DNA of 64,000 nt, from NCBI RefSeq assembly GCF_003696215.1, contig NZ_RFFG01000003.1, positions 124,001 to 188,000 on the forward strand, given 5' to 3'. The notes under the pieces were generated by a model. That model had not been told where the DNA came from, ran no database searches, and worked only from the letters and a program-made list of their open reading frames with translations. Below are positions 7,899-15,683 of the stretch, piece by piece (position 1 is the first letter of the stretch; each line of letters opens with the position of its first letter). This DNA comes from Actinomadura harenae. GTDB taxonomy: Bacteria > Actinomycetota > Actinomycetes > Streptosporangiales > Streptosporangiaceae. The position numbers were made by a program, and so were the translations under genes.

Positions 7899-9268
7899 CC
7901 GAGCTCGACGACTACCAGGCGCTGCCGATCTTCCGTCCCGGCCCCGAGGTCTACCTGGACGCCAACCCCTACCGTCGCCCGATCGCGCTCCCGGACGCCG
8001 GGGACTTCACCGAGCCGGTGACCGAGGCCGAGTTCCTGAGCCGGCGGCACCTCCTCGCGAGCCGCGTCCTCTGCAACGCCTACGAGAGCGAGATGATCCT
8101 CCTGCCGGAGGACGGGGTGGGGCCGGTCAAGTCCGACTTCGACCTGTTCTACGGCCCCGAGGTCCGACGGCTGCACGACGGACTGCGTCCATCCCTGGAG
8201 CGGTACTCCTTCACGTTCCTGGAGAGGTTCCCCGCCCCCGAGGTCCGCACCGTCGAGGAGCTGGAGGCGTACTTCCTCGGCGAGGTCGAGGACGCCGGAG
8301 CGCCACCGGACGCCTCGGGGAACAACCCGGCGGTGAACGTCCTCCCCCGGCTGACCGGGTCGATGGCGGCCATCACCGAGTGCCCCGACGCCGAGGACGC
8401 CGCCCGGCTGAACCTGATCCAGCTCTCACTGGACGGCCTGACCGAGGCGTCCGCGATGGCCGGCAACCTCGCGGGCTTCTACGGCCCGGAGCAGTCGGAG
8501 CTGTTCAAGGTCTTCACCGACGAGTTCGGCTACGGGCTCTACAACGCCAAGCACAGCACCCTGTTCAGGGAGATGATCGCCAGCATCGGGCTGCGCACCG
8601 ACGTGCACGCCTACTGGAACTTCTACCTGACCAGCTCGCTGGCGGGCGCCAACTACTTCAACTACCTCACCAAGAACCACCGGGGCGTGTTCCGGTACAT
8701 GGCCGCCGTGAGCTACCTGGAGTGGCTCTTCGCCCAGGGCTTCGCGGACATGGGAAGGATGCTGCGCGCCGTCTTCGGCGACCGGGCCGACACCCGGTAC
8801 ACCGACGAGCACGCGCACATCGACATCCACCACGGCCGGATGACCTTCGAGAACCTGCTGCTCGGCCTGGCCCGCCGCCACGGCGAGGCCGTCGTCCCCG
8901 ACCTGGTCCGCGGGATCGTGGAGACCAAGGAACTGCTCCGGCTCGGCGACGAGGACTTCCAGGCCCAGATCGCCTGGGCCTCGTCCCTGGAGGAGCACAC
9001 CCGGCTGGGCACCAAGCTCGCGACCTCGGCCGACGACGACGGCACCGTCACCGGACTGCGTCCCGGCGACCCGTTCAGCACCGTCGTGCACGACGGCGAC
9101 CGGCTGGTCGAGGTGACCGCCGGCGAGGTCGCGGTCCACGCCTGGGCCACCGAGGGCCCGCACCGCATGGACGAGGGCGAGACCCTCCTCGTCCCGGCGG
9201 GCCGCCTGTACGGCCTGCGCGCCGTGTCGCCCAAGGCCGAGATCGCCGTCCGCCCCACGACCCGATGA
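7895..9268 (+). CDS. SznF-like haem-oxygenase-fold diiron N-oxygenase with C-terminal cupin (copy B)
   Basis: This 457-residue paralogue of the first operon gene has the same three-part layout. Candidate diiron ligands are Glu184, Glu210, His220, Glu276, His306, Asp310 and His313. The gaps between them (26, 10, 56, 30, 4 and 3) are identical to copy A and to SznF as I recall it. The cupin (about 390-455) again seems to lack a full metal site, with Val397, His399 and Tyr439 at the HxH...H positions. Shared blocks with copy A include LTEASAM, YGPEQS, DEFGYG, HAYWNFYL and DEHAHID. The copies could work in sequence, on different nitrogens, or as a heterodimer. The ATG overlaps the stop of the methyltransferase gene. 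Confidence 0.88.
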   Translation: MTELDDYQALPIFRPGPEVYLDANPYRRPIALPDAGDFTEPVTEAEFLSRRHLLASRVLCNAYESEMILLPEDGVGPVKSDFDLFYGPEVRRLHDGLRPSLERYSFTFLERFPAPEVRTVEELEAYFLGEVEDAGAPPDASGNNPAVNVLPRLTGSMAAITECPDAEDAARLNLIQLSLDGLTEASAMAGNLAGFYGPEQSELFKVFTDEFGYGLYNAKHSTLFREMIASIGLRTDVHAYWNFYLTSSLAGANYFNYLTKNHRGVFRYMAAVSYLEWLFAQGFADMGRMLRAVFGDRADTRYTDEHAHIDIHHGRMTFENLLLGLARRHGEAVVPDLVRGIVETKELLRLGDEDFQAQIAWASSLEEHTRLGTKLATSADDDGTVTGLRPGDPFSTVVHDGDRLVEVTAGEVAVHAWATEGPHRMDEGETLLVPAGRLYGLRAVSPKAEIAVRPTTR

Positions 9269-9276
9269 GGGGAACG

Positions 9277-10509
9277 ATGGACAAGCCTCTCCTGATCGTC
9301 GTCGCGAGCAGCTACGCGGCGTTCCGCTCCTACATCTTCCGGGCGGTGACGACCCGCTACCGGCTCTGGCTGCTCAACCCGACCCCGCCGACCTGGGAGC
9401 AGCCGTACATCGAGGGCCACACGGTCGTCGACTGCCTCGACCTGGACGCGCTCACCGCGGCCGCCGCCGCGGTCGCCCACGAGCACAAGGTCGCCGGCTT
9501 CTTCTGCTACGACGAGGTGTACGTCGAGACCGCGGCGTGGGCCGGCGCCGCGCTCGGCCTCACCACGCTCGACCCGGCGGCGATCGCGCGCTGCCGCGAC
9601 AAGACCGCGACCAGGCAGGCCCTGGAGAAGGCCGGGATCCCGCAGCCCGCCTCCCAGGCGGTGGCGAGCCTGGACGAGGCCCGCGCGTTCGCCGCGCGCG
9701 TCGGCCACCCCGTCATCCTCAAGCCCCGCAACCTCGGCGGCAGCCTCGGCCTCCGCAAGGTCGAGGACCCCGCCGACCTGGAGGCGGCCTTCGAGGTCAC
9801 CTCCGGCGTCGGCGTCCCCGGCATCCACCGGTTCGAGGACGGCGTGATCGTCGAGGAGTTCCTCGACGGCCCCGAGGTCTCCGTCGACTCGGTGGTCTTC
9901 GAGGGCGACTGCACCCCGATGATCGTCGGACGCAAGGTCCTCGGCGACACCGAGGCGATGGCGTTCGAGGAGATCGGCCACGACGTGGACGGCGCCGACC
10001 CCCTCCTCGACGACCCGGACGTGGTCGACCTCGTCCGCCGCACCCACGCCGCGCTCGGCTTCGACAACGGCTTCACGCACGCCGAGTACAAGGTCACCCC
10101 GAAGGGCCTCCAGCTGATCGAGGTCAACGCCCGCCTCGGCGGCGGCATGATCCCCTACCTCGGGATGCTCACCTCGGGCACGAACGCGGTGCTGGCCGCC
10201 GCGGACGTCGCCGTCGGACGCCGTCCGACCGTGGAGTTCCCCGACCCGCGCCGCGCCGCCTCCGTCCGCTTCGCCTACCCGGCGTTCGACATGGAGGTCA
10301 CCACCTCGCGGGCCCGCGAGGAGCTCCTCGTCCCGCCGGTCTACGAGATGGGGATGAGCGCCGTGCCCGGCGGGACGGTCCGGCTGCCGCCGCGCGGGCT
10401 GGCCCGGTCCGGCTACGTCATCGCCGTCGCGCCGTCCCTGGAGGAGTCCCGCGCGGCGCTCGCCGACCCCGCCCGCTTCTTCGAGATCACCGGGCGGCCC
10501 CTCCAGTGA
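9277..10509 (+). CDS. ATP-grasp ligase 1 (carboxylate-amine ligase)
   Basis: This 410-residue protein has the ATP-grasp order: an N-terminal Rossmann-like part (1-100), the ATP-binding strand pair around HPVILKPRNLGGSLGLRKV (about 145-165), IVEEFLDGPEVSVDSV, and the magnesium-binding block LIEVNARLGGGMIPY near residue 290. Such enzymes activate a carboxylate as an acyl-phosphate and join it to an amine. The ATG at 9277 follows AGGGGA at 9268-9273. An alternative ATG at 9265 overlaps the previous stop. In this operon it most likely forms an amide or peptide bond with the N-oxidised arginine product. The substrates are unknown. Confidence 0.9.
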   Translation: MDKPLLIVVASSYAAFRSYIFRAVTTRYRLWLLNPTPPTWEQPYIEGHTVVDCLDLDALTAAAAAVAHEHKVAGFFCYDEVYVETAAWAGAALGLTTLDPAAIARCRDKTATRQALEKAGIPQPASQAVASLDEARAFAARVGHPVILKPRNLGGSLGLRKVEDPADLEAAFEVTSGVGVPGIHRFEDGVIVEEFLDGPEVSVDSVVFEGDCTPMIVGRKVLGDTEAMAFEEIGHDVDGADPLLDDPDVVDLVRRTHAALGFDNGFTHAEYKVTPKGLQLIEVNARLGGGMIPYLGMLTSGTNAVLAAADVAVGRRPTVEFPDPRRAASVRFAYPAFDMEVTTSRAREELLVPPVYEMGMSAVPGGTVRLPPRGLARSGYVIAVAPSLEESRAALADPARFFEITGRPLQ

Positions 10510-11765
10510 GTGGAAAGACGGAGGTGACGGTTCTCCGGACCCTCCGGGAGATGTCGAGCACCGTCCGCGTGCTCATGCTCGGCAACCTGGTCAGCAACCT
10601 CGCGGCCTTCCTCAACGCGTTCCTCGTGCTCTACCTGCTGCACGAGGGGTTCTCCGCGTGGGAGAGCGGCGTGGCGCTGACCGCGCTGATGGTCGGCCGC
10701 GTCCTCGGCAGCGCCGTCGGCGGGGCGGCGGCCGACCGGTTCGGCTACCGGTGGACGATCATCGGCTCGACGGCCGCCACGGCGGTGCTGACCGCGGCGA
10801 TCGTCTACGTCCCGAACGTCTGGGCCGCCGTGGTGGTCTCGGCCGCCGCGGGCCTGACGGCCACCGCGTTCCGTCCCGCCGCGATGGCCCGGGTGGTCGA
10901 GCTCACCCCGGACGAGCGCCACGTCATGACGTTCTCGATCTGGCGGGCGACCTTCAACATCGGCTCCACCCTGGGCCCGCTCACCGCCGCGCTCCTGCTG
11001 ACCTGGTTCGGCTCCTACGTCCCGCTGTTCTTCGCCGACGCCGCGACCTCCCTCTGCTACTGCCTGGTCGCGCTCCTGGTGCTCCCCGCCGACGCCGCCC
11101 GGACCGAGCCGAAGCAGGACGAGAAGGCCGAGAAGCAGCCGGCGCCCGGATACGGGAAGGTCCTCACCGACGGCCGGTTCATGCTGGTGGTGCTCGGCCT
11201 GTTCCTGACGTCGGTCGCCTACATCCAGATGAACTCGTCGCTGCCGCTGTTCGTCACCGGCTCGGGCTTCGACAGCCGGATCTACGCGGTGATGCTGGCG
11301 ATCAACGGCTTCATGGTGATCGCGCTCGAGATCTGGCTGTCCAAGTGGACCCAGAAGGCGCCGATCGGGCTGCCGATGACGGCGGGCATGGCGCTGCTCG
11401 GCCTCGGCTACCTGGCCTACCTCGGCCCGTCCCAGACCTGGGTCCTGATGGCCGGGACGATCGTCTGGACCTGCGGCGAGCTGATCGCCGCCCCGTCGAT
11501 GCTGGCCTACCCCGGACTGGTGGCCCCCGCCGCGCTGCGCGGCCGCTACATCGGCCTGGCCACGCTCGCCACCCAGATCGCCTACAGCGTCGGCCCGGTC
11601 GCCGGGGTGACCGCCTGGCACCTGTGGGGCACCAGGTTGTGGGTCCTGACCGGCGTCTGCGCCGGCGCCGCGGCGGTCTGCGTGGCGGTGGGCGCCGGAC
11701 TCACCACCCGGCCACGGCAGCGCCAGATGCACGTCTCCACCGAACCAGAAAGCGAGCCAGCATGA
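10506..11765 (+). CDS. MFS transporter of the biosynthetic operon
   Basis: This 419-residue protein has about twelve hydrophobic segments and the MFS loop between TM2 and TM3 (GRVLGSAVGGAAADRFGYRW). A charged cytosolic loop near residues 195-215 separates the two halves. It probably exports the product or gives self-resistance. The GTG at 10506 overlaps the preceding stop. Starts at 10524 or 10551 are also possible because both have GGAG-like sequence just ahead. Its place between two ATP-grasp genes ties it to the pathway. Confidence 0.88.
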   Translation: MSGKTEVTVLRTLREMSSTVRVLMLGNLVSNLAAFLNAFLVLYLLHEGFSAWESGVALTALMVGRVLGSAVGGAAADRFGYRWTIIGSTAATAVLTAAIVYVPNVWAAVVVSAAAGLTATAFRPAAMARVVELTPDERHVMTFSIWRATFNIGSTLGPLTAALLLTWFGSYVPLFFADAATSLCYCLVALLVLPADAARTEPKQDEKAEKQPAPGYGKVLTDGRFMLVVLGLFLTSVAYIQMNSSLPLFVTGSGFDSRIYAVMLAINGFMVIALEIWLSKWTQKAPIGLPMTAGMALLGLGYLAYLGPSQTWVLMAGTIVWTCGELIAAPSMLAYPGLVAPAALRGRYIGLATLATQIAYSVGPVAGVTAWHLWGTRLWVLTGVCAGAAAVCVAVGAGLTTRPRQRQMHVSTEPESEPA

Positions 11766-13027
11766 GCAAGCCAGTCGTCGCGGTCGTCCAGCCGTTCAGC
11801 TCGGGAGCGATGCTCGCGCCGCTGCTGCGGGAGGCCGGGATGAGCCCGGTGGCGGTCATGGACTACGAAGGGCCGTCCCTGGAACCGGTGCGCTCCTCGC
11901 ATCACCCGGAGAACTACGACGCGATCATCAACCACCACGGGGACATCGAGCGGACCGTCCGCAACCTGCGGGCGCTGTCGACCACCGCCGTCATCCCCGC
12001 GATGGAGGCGTCCCTGCCCCTGTCCCAGCTGTGCGCGGACGCGGTCACCCCGGACGAGGCCAACGTCACCGAGCTGATGGACGCCCGCCGGCACAAGTAC
12101 CTGATGCACCAGGCGCTCGCCGCGGCCGGACTGCCGGTCGCCCGGCAGATCTGCTCGAACGACCCGGCCGAGGTCGAGGCCTGGATCGAGCGGGAGGGCC
12201 TGACGGGCCGCGACCTGGTCATCAAGCCCCCCGCCAGCGCGGGCATCGTCAACGTGGGCCGCGCACCGGGCGGACGGGGCTGGCGCGAGCAGTTCGACGC
12301 CATCAACGGCGAGCGCGACAAGCACGACATCCTCGCCGAGGCCGTCCTGGTCATGGAGCACCTCACCGGCACCGAGTACGCGGTCGACACCGTCAGCCAC
12401 CACGGCCGCCACTCGCTCACCGACATCATCCGGTACGACCGCGCGGAGTACGGCGAGGGCATCGCCGTCTACAACGCCGTCGAGTGGATGCCGTACGCCC
12501 CGGACGACCCCGTCCTCGGCCCGCTCATGGACTACGCGCTGGCCGCGCTCGACGCCGTCGGCCTGCGGCAGTGGGCCGCGCACACCGAGATCATGATGAC
12601 CGAGGACGGGCCCCGCCTCCTGGAGGTCAACCCGCGCTTCGCCGGGATCGGCCACCCCACCCTCACCAAGATCGCCACCGGCGAGAGCCAGCTCACCCGC
12701 GCCGTGGACGTCTGCGCCGGCCGCGGCGGCGAACTGCCCGACGGGTTCACGCTGCGGCAGAACGTCCTGGCCGTCTTCGTCAAGGCGAACACCTCGGGCG
12801 TGGTGCGCAACGCCGAGATCCTCGACGAGGCCCGCTCCCTGCCGAGCTTCCACTCCACCTTCCACCTGGTGTCCACCGGCGACCGGGTGGAGGCCAGCAA
12901 CGACATCCACAGCAGCATGATGATGGGCTACTTCACCCTCGCCCACGAGCGGTCCGAGCAGCTCTACGAGGACCGGGACGTCATCCGCAAGCTGGAGCAG
13001 CAGCTCATCATCGACCCCGAAGGGTGA
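11762..13027 (+). CDS. ATP-grasp ligase 2
   Basis: This 421-residue protein has the ATP-grasp fold. A nucleotide-binding region around RDLVIKPPASAGIVNVGRA (about residues 155-175) is followed by LVMEHLTGTEYAVDTV (about 200) and the metal-binding block RLLEVNPRFAGIGHPTL (about 290). It differs clearly from ligase 1, so it probably uses a different acceptor or donor. Its ATG overlaps the MFS stop (ATGA), and the CP-ATP-grasp gene follows eight bases later. Predicted role is a second ATP-dependent amide bond in the same product. Substrates are not predictable from sequence. Confidence 0.9.
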   Translation: MSKPVVAVVQPFSSGAMLAPLLREAGMSPVAVMDYEGPSLEPVRSSHHPENYDAIINHHGDIERTVRNLRALSTTAVIPAMEASLPLSQLCADAVTPDEANVTELMDARRHKYLMHQALAAAGLPVARQICSNDPAEVEAWIEREGLTGRDLVIKPPASAGIVNVGRAPGGRGWREQFDAINGERDKHDILAEAVLVMEHLTGTEYAVDTVSHHGRHSLTDIIRYDRAEYGEGIAVYNAVEWMPYAPDDPVLGPLMDYALAALDAVGLRQWAAHTEIMMTEDGPRLLEVNPRFAGIGHPTLTKIATGESQLTRAVDVCAGRGGELPDGFTLRQNVLAVFVKANTSGVVRNAEILDEARSLPSFHSTFHLVSTGDRVEASNDIHSSMMMGYFTLAHERSEQLYEDRDVIRKLEQQLIIDPEG

Positions 13028-13034
13028 CCGCGCC

Positions 13035-14384
13035 ATGACCCGTGAGTCCTTGACCGACGCGTACCTCCAGGCGAGCGCGGGGATACCGGCCCGCGACCTC
13101 CTCGGCGAGCTGCCCCAGTCGGACTTCCTCAACGCCCTCTACAAGGGCCGCTACCTGTCCCGCCCGGTGTTCCTCGGCCACGAGGAGCACCAGCGCCTGG
13201 TCGCGGACCTGGACAACTTCCGGACCGCCCTGACCAGCCTGCCCGACCGCCTGTACGGCGGCGACCTCACCGCGTTCGCGCGGGCCGTGGGCATGTCCGA
13301 GCTGCAGGTCTCGGCGGTCATGCGCAGCCGCGGCCCGGCCCCCACCCGGGTCGGACGGCTGGACATGTACGCCGACACGTCCGGCCTCCGCGTCCTGGAG
13401 GTCAACATGGGAGGCGCGCTCGGCGGCCTGGACTGCGCCGACATGAGCCGCGCCCTCCTGGAGCACCCCGTCCTGGCCTCCTTCGCCGAACGCCACGACC
13501 TGACCTACGTGGACACCATGCAGGAGCTCGTGGACAGCGTCTTCGCCGAGAGCGGCTTCGAGCCCGGCTCCCGTCCGGTGGTCGCGATGACCGACTGGCC
13601 GGCGACCTTCGACAAGCTGTCCTCCTACATGACGCACTACTGCGCGCGCTGGCAGGAGCTCGGCCTCGACGCCCACCCCTGCCACGTCGGGCACCTCGAC
13701 GTCCGCGACGACGGCGTCTGGCTGGGCGACCGCAAGGTCGACATCATCTACCGCATGTTCCTCATCGAGGACCTGCTGGAATCCGCCGAGGCCCCCGGCC
13801 TGATGAACCCCGTCCTGGACGCGGCCCACCGGGGCCAGGTGAAGATCTTCACCCCGATGGACGCCGAGGTCTTCGGCAGCAAGGGCGCCCTCGCGATGCT
13901 CTCCGACGAGCGCAACCGCGGCCTGTTCTCACCCGCCGAACTGGCCAGCCTGGACCGCATCCTGCCGTGGACCCGCATGGTCCGTCCGGGCAAGGTGACA
14001 CTCGAGAACGGCGAACGCGTCGACCTGCTCGACTACGCCCTGGCCAACCAGGAACACCTGGCCCTCAAGCCCACCCAGCTCCACGGCGGCCACGGCGTCG
14101 TCCTCGGCTGGCTCCCCGAAGTCACCCCCGAGGACTGGCACGCCCAGCTCACCGCCGCCGTCGACGGCCCCTACGTCCTGCAACGCCGAGTGGTCCCCGT
14201 CCCCGAACTCTTCCAAACCGATGCGGACGACCCCCAACCCTGGATGGTCTCCTGGGGCATCTTCACCGTGGCCAGCGGCTACGGCGGCGGCTTCACCCGA
14301 GCCACCACGATCTCCTCCGGCACCGAACTGATCAGCCTCACCAACGGCGCCGCCGTAGGCACAGTCCTCCACGCCACCACCTGA
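13035..14384 (+). CDS. Circularly permuted ATP-grasp-type protein
   Basis: This 449-residue protein shows the motif order of circularly permuted ATP-grasp enzymes (the glutathionylspermidine-synthase-like group). VGRLDMYADTSGLRVLEVNMGGALGG (about 102-130, split by the loop after LDMY) contains the metal-binding Glu and Asn near the start. VDIIYRMF (about 237) follows, then FGSKGALAMLSDE, and LALKPTQLHGGHGVVLGW near residue 350. It is the third carboxylate-activating enzyme in the operon and the last gene. Sequence identity within the group is low, so it could also be a non-ligase kinase-like relative. The operon context favours a peptide- or amide-forming role. Confidence 0.82.
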   Translation: MTRESLTDAYLQASAGIPARDLLGELPQSDFLNALYKGRYLSRPVFLGHEEHQRLVADLDNFRTALTSLPDRLYGGDLTAFARAVGMSELQVSAVMRSRGPAPTRVGRLDMYADTSGLRVLEVNMGGALGGLDCADMSRALLEHPVLASFAERHDLTYVDTMQELVDSVFAESGFEPGSRPVVAMTDWPATFDKLSSYMTHYCARWQELGLDAHPCHVGHLDVRDDGVWLGDRKVDIIYRMFLIEDLLESAEAPGLMNPVLDAAHRGQVKIFTPMDAEVFGSKGALAMLSDERNRGLFSPAELASLDRILPWTRMVRPGKVTLENGERVDLLDYALANQEHLALKPTQLHGGHGVVLGWLPEVTPEDWHAQLTAAVDGPYVLQRRVVPVPELFQTDADDPQPWMVSWGIFTVASGYGGGFTRATTISSGTELISLTNGAAVGTVLHATT

Positions 14385-14439
14385 CCCCCGCAGCCGGGGG
14401 GACACCCCGTCCCCCCGGCCACTCCACACAAAACATCAA

Positions 14440-14477
14440 AGCCTGAACACAACCGTGTCCGGGCTTCTCAAATGTTC
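14440..14477. terminator. Imperfect hairpin, displaced tRNA-Phe terminator copy
   Basis: The sequence gcctgaacacaaccgtgtcc and the bases after it form a ten-base stem with one mismatch. It matches the strong hairpin at 18185-18210 beside the intact tRNA-Phe and lies at the same distance from the tRNA-derived repeat. It can end the rightward biosynthetic operon and, before element insertion, probably ended tRNA-Phe transcription. Confidence 0.6.
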
Positions 14478-14483
14478 AGAAAA

Positions 14484-14527
14484 TGTGGGCAGGGGCGGGG
14501 GCGAACCGCCGACCTTCCGCTTTTCAG
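14484..14527 (-). repeat. Partial tRNA-Phe (3' part), left attachment site
   Basis: These 44 bases equal 18229-18272 with a single difference (g at 14501, t at 18246). They cover the tRNA-Phe from the anticodon loop to the 3' end. Identity stops abruptly at the anticodon loop, and the 5' half of the tRNA is absent. This is the expected scar of an element that integrated by tyrosine recombinase into tRNA-Phe. Confidence 0.9.
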
Positions 14528-14659
14528 CTAGAGCCACACCCCTACCGGTGAAGCATCGTCCGAGCCTGACCGGCTGCCGGTGTGCGCCCGCGGCCGGCGC
14601 TGGTGCCTGCTGTCGCTGTCGCCGCTGCTGCTGCCAGCCCCGCGAGCCAGGCGGCCTTG

Positions 14660-14869
14660 ATGGAGCGGGGCCGACGCTGACGGTGATGTCCACGTGTCCG
14701 CCGAGTGCGGTGGAGTAGGCGCGGAGGTCTCCAACTCCACGGGTTCGATGTCGCCGTTCTCGATCTGTGCAACCAGGGACTGTGAGACGCCGAGAATCTG
14801 GGCGATCTCGGCCAGTGGGATGACCTCGTCGTACCATCGGGACCGTAGGCCGGTCTTGTCTCCGGCCAC
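14660..14869 (-). pseudogene. Frameshifted XRE-type HTH regulator or antitoxin remnant
   Basis: One frame encodes an HTH segment, LAEIAQILGVSQSLVAQIE followed by NGDIEPVELET. The next frame then continues with LRAYSTALGGHVDITVSVG, the usual sequel in XRE antitoxin-like proteins, where ELETLRAYAxALGG is continuous. A single-base change near 14730-14740 therefore splits the gene. The N-terminus is also short, and no start with a good ribosome site is visible. It sits just inside the left attachment site. Confidence 0.65.
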
Positions 14870-15017
14870 GAGGAAGATCGCGCAATCTGGTCATCTGCCC
14901 CCGGTCGGACGGCAAGCCGGCGGAGCACGTCGGCCGGACACTGCCCGCCATGTTGCCTGATCCACCCATCGGTGGTAGCATAACGAAAGTTGCAGTTGTG
15001 GTTCCCATGAGCTTATG

Positions 15018-15052
15018 TGCGCCTGCTGGTACTCAGCAAAGGCGCATTTTTT
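15018..15052. terminator. Stem-loop with T-run upstream of the cold-shock gene
   Basis: The arms tgcgcct and aggcgca enclose an inner gctg/cagc pairing and are followed by six Ts (15047-15052). It has the form of an intrinsic terminator on the plus strand. It lies 92 bases before the cold-shock start, so it could also be a leader attenuator. Nothing in the sequence decides between these. Confidence 0.6.
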
Positions 15053-15144
15053 GTTTCCCCGGTAGTCCGTCCGGATGGGGTCATTACGGCGACGCGTGGC
15101 TCGCAGAGTGTGGGCTCCGTAATTGCCTTTCGGAAGGGACGAGT

Positions 15145-15348
15145 ATGACCACCGGCACCGTCAAGTGGTTCAACGCGGAAAAGGGCTTCGGCTTCATCGA
15201 GCAGGACGGCGGCGGCCCCGACGTCTTCGCCCACTACTCCAACATCGCCACCCAGGGCTTCCGTGAGCTCCAGGAGGGCCAGAAGGTCCAGTTCGACATC
15301 ACGCAGGGCCAGAAGGGCCCGCAGGCGGAGAACATCGTTCCCGCCTGA
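15145..15348 (+). CDS. Cold-shock protein (CspA family)
   Basis: This 67-residue single CSD protein contains both RNA-binding motifs, KGFGFIEQ (RNP1-like) and DVFAHYS (RNP2-like), after the usual [11 protein letters not shown] opening. It binds single-stranded RNA or DNA and melts secondary structure in the cytosol. The ATG at 15145 follows a strong GAAGGGA ribosome site at 15132-15138. A perfect hairpin terminator follows the stop. The next gene is a DEAD-box RNA helicase, a functional pairing seen in many actinomycetes. Here the pair lies inside the tRNA-Phe element. Confidence 0.97.
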   Translation: MTTGTVKWFNAEKGFGFIEQDGGGPDVFAHYSNIATQGFRELQEGQKVQFDITQGQKGPQAENIVPA

Positions 15349-15361
15349 GAACGAACAGTGC

Positions 15362-15391
15362 GGTGCCGGGCCCACACCTGGGCCCGGCACC
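15362..15391. terminator. Hairpin terminator after the cold-shock gene
   Basis: A 13-base perfect stem, ggtgccgggccca with tgggcccggcacc, has a four-base loop and begins 13 bases after the stop codon. There is no T-run, as is common for terminators in high-GC actinomycetes. Confidence 0.75.
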
Positions 15392-15683
15392 CCGCCTGCC
15401 GGCAGGAAACGATCTTCCTGCCGATGCCCGCGTCTGATCTTTCAGGGGCGTAGCCCTTCTACGGCGTTCTGCCCTACGGCTCCCCCAAGTACTTGGCTGC
15501 GGGTTCTCGGCTGCACACCGCTCAGCCCAGAGCCCGTCCTTCAGCCGCCTTCCGCGGTATCACGCGGAGCCCTTGTCGGCTTCGGCGCTGCTTCGCGGTT
15601 CACTTTGGTTCGTTTTTGCGATCGCTCCGGCCACGGGCTGCGGAGTCTTCCTCGAAACGTGCCGCTTCAGGGAAGGCCTGCAC

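Noticed and set aside
4949..14384. Possibility that the operon is a streptozotocin cluster
   Set aside because: The extra oxygenase and the apparent loss of cupin ligands argue against the same product. Only the early logic is shared.
14436..15008. Single 190-codon gene on the minus strand next to the left att site
   Set aside because: Only its middle (LRAYSTALGG) is protein-like. It continues an HTH found in the neighbouring frame and reads into tRNA-derived sequence, so a frameshifted XRE pseudogene explains it better.
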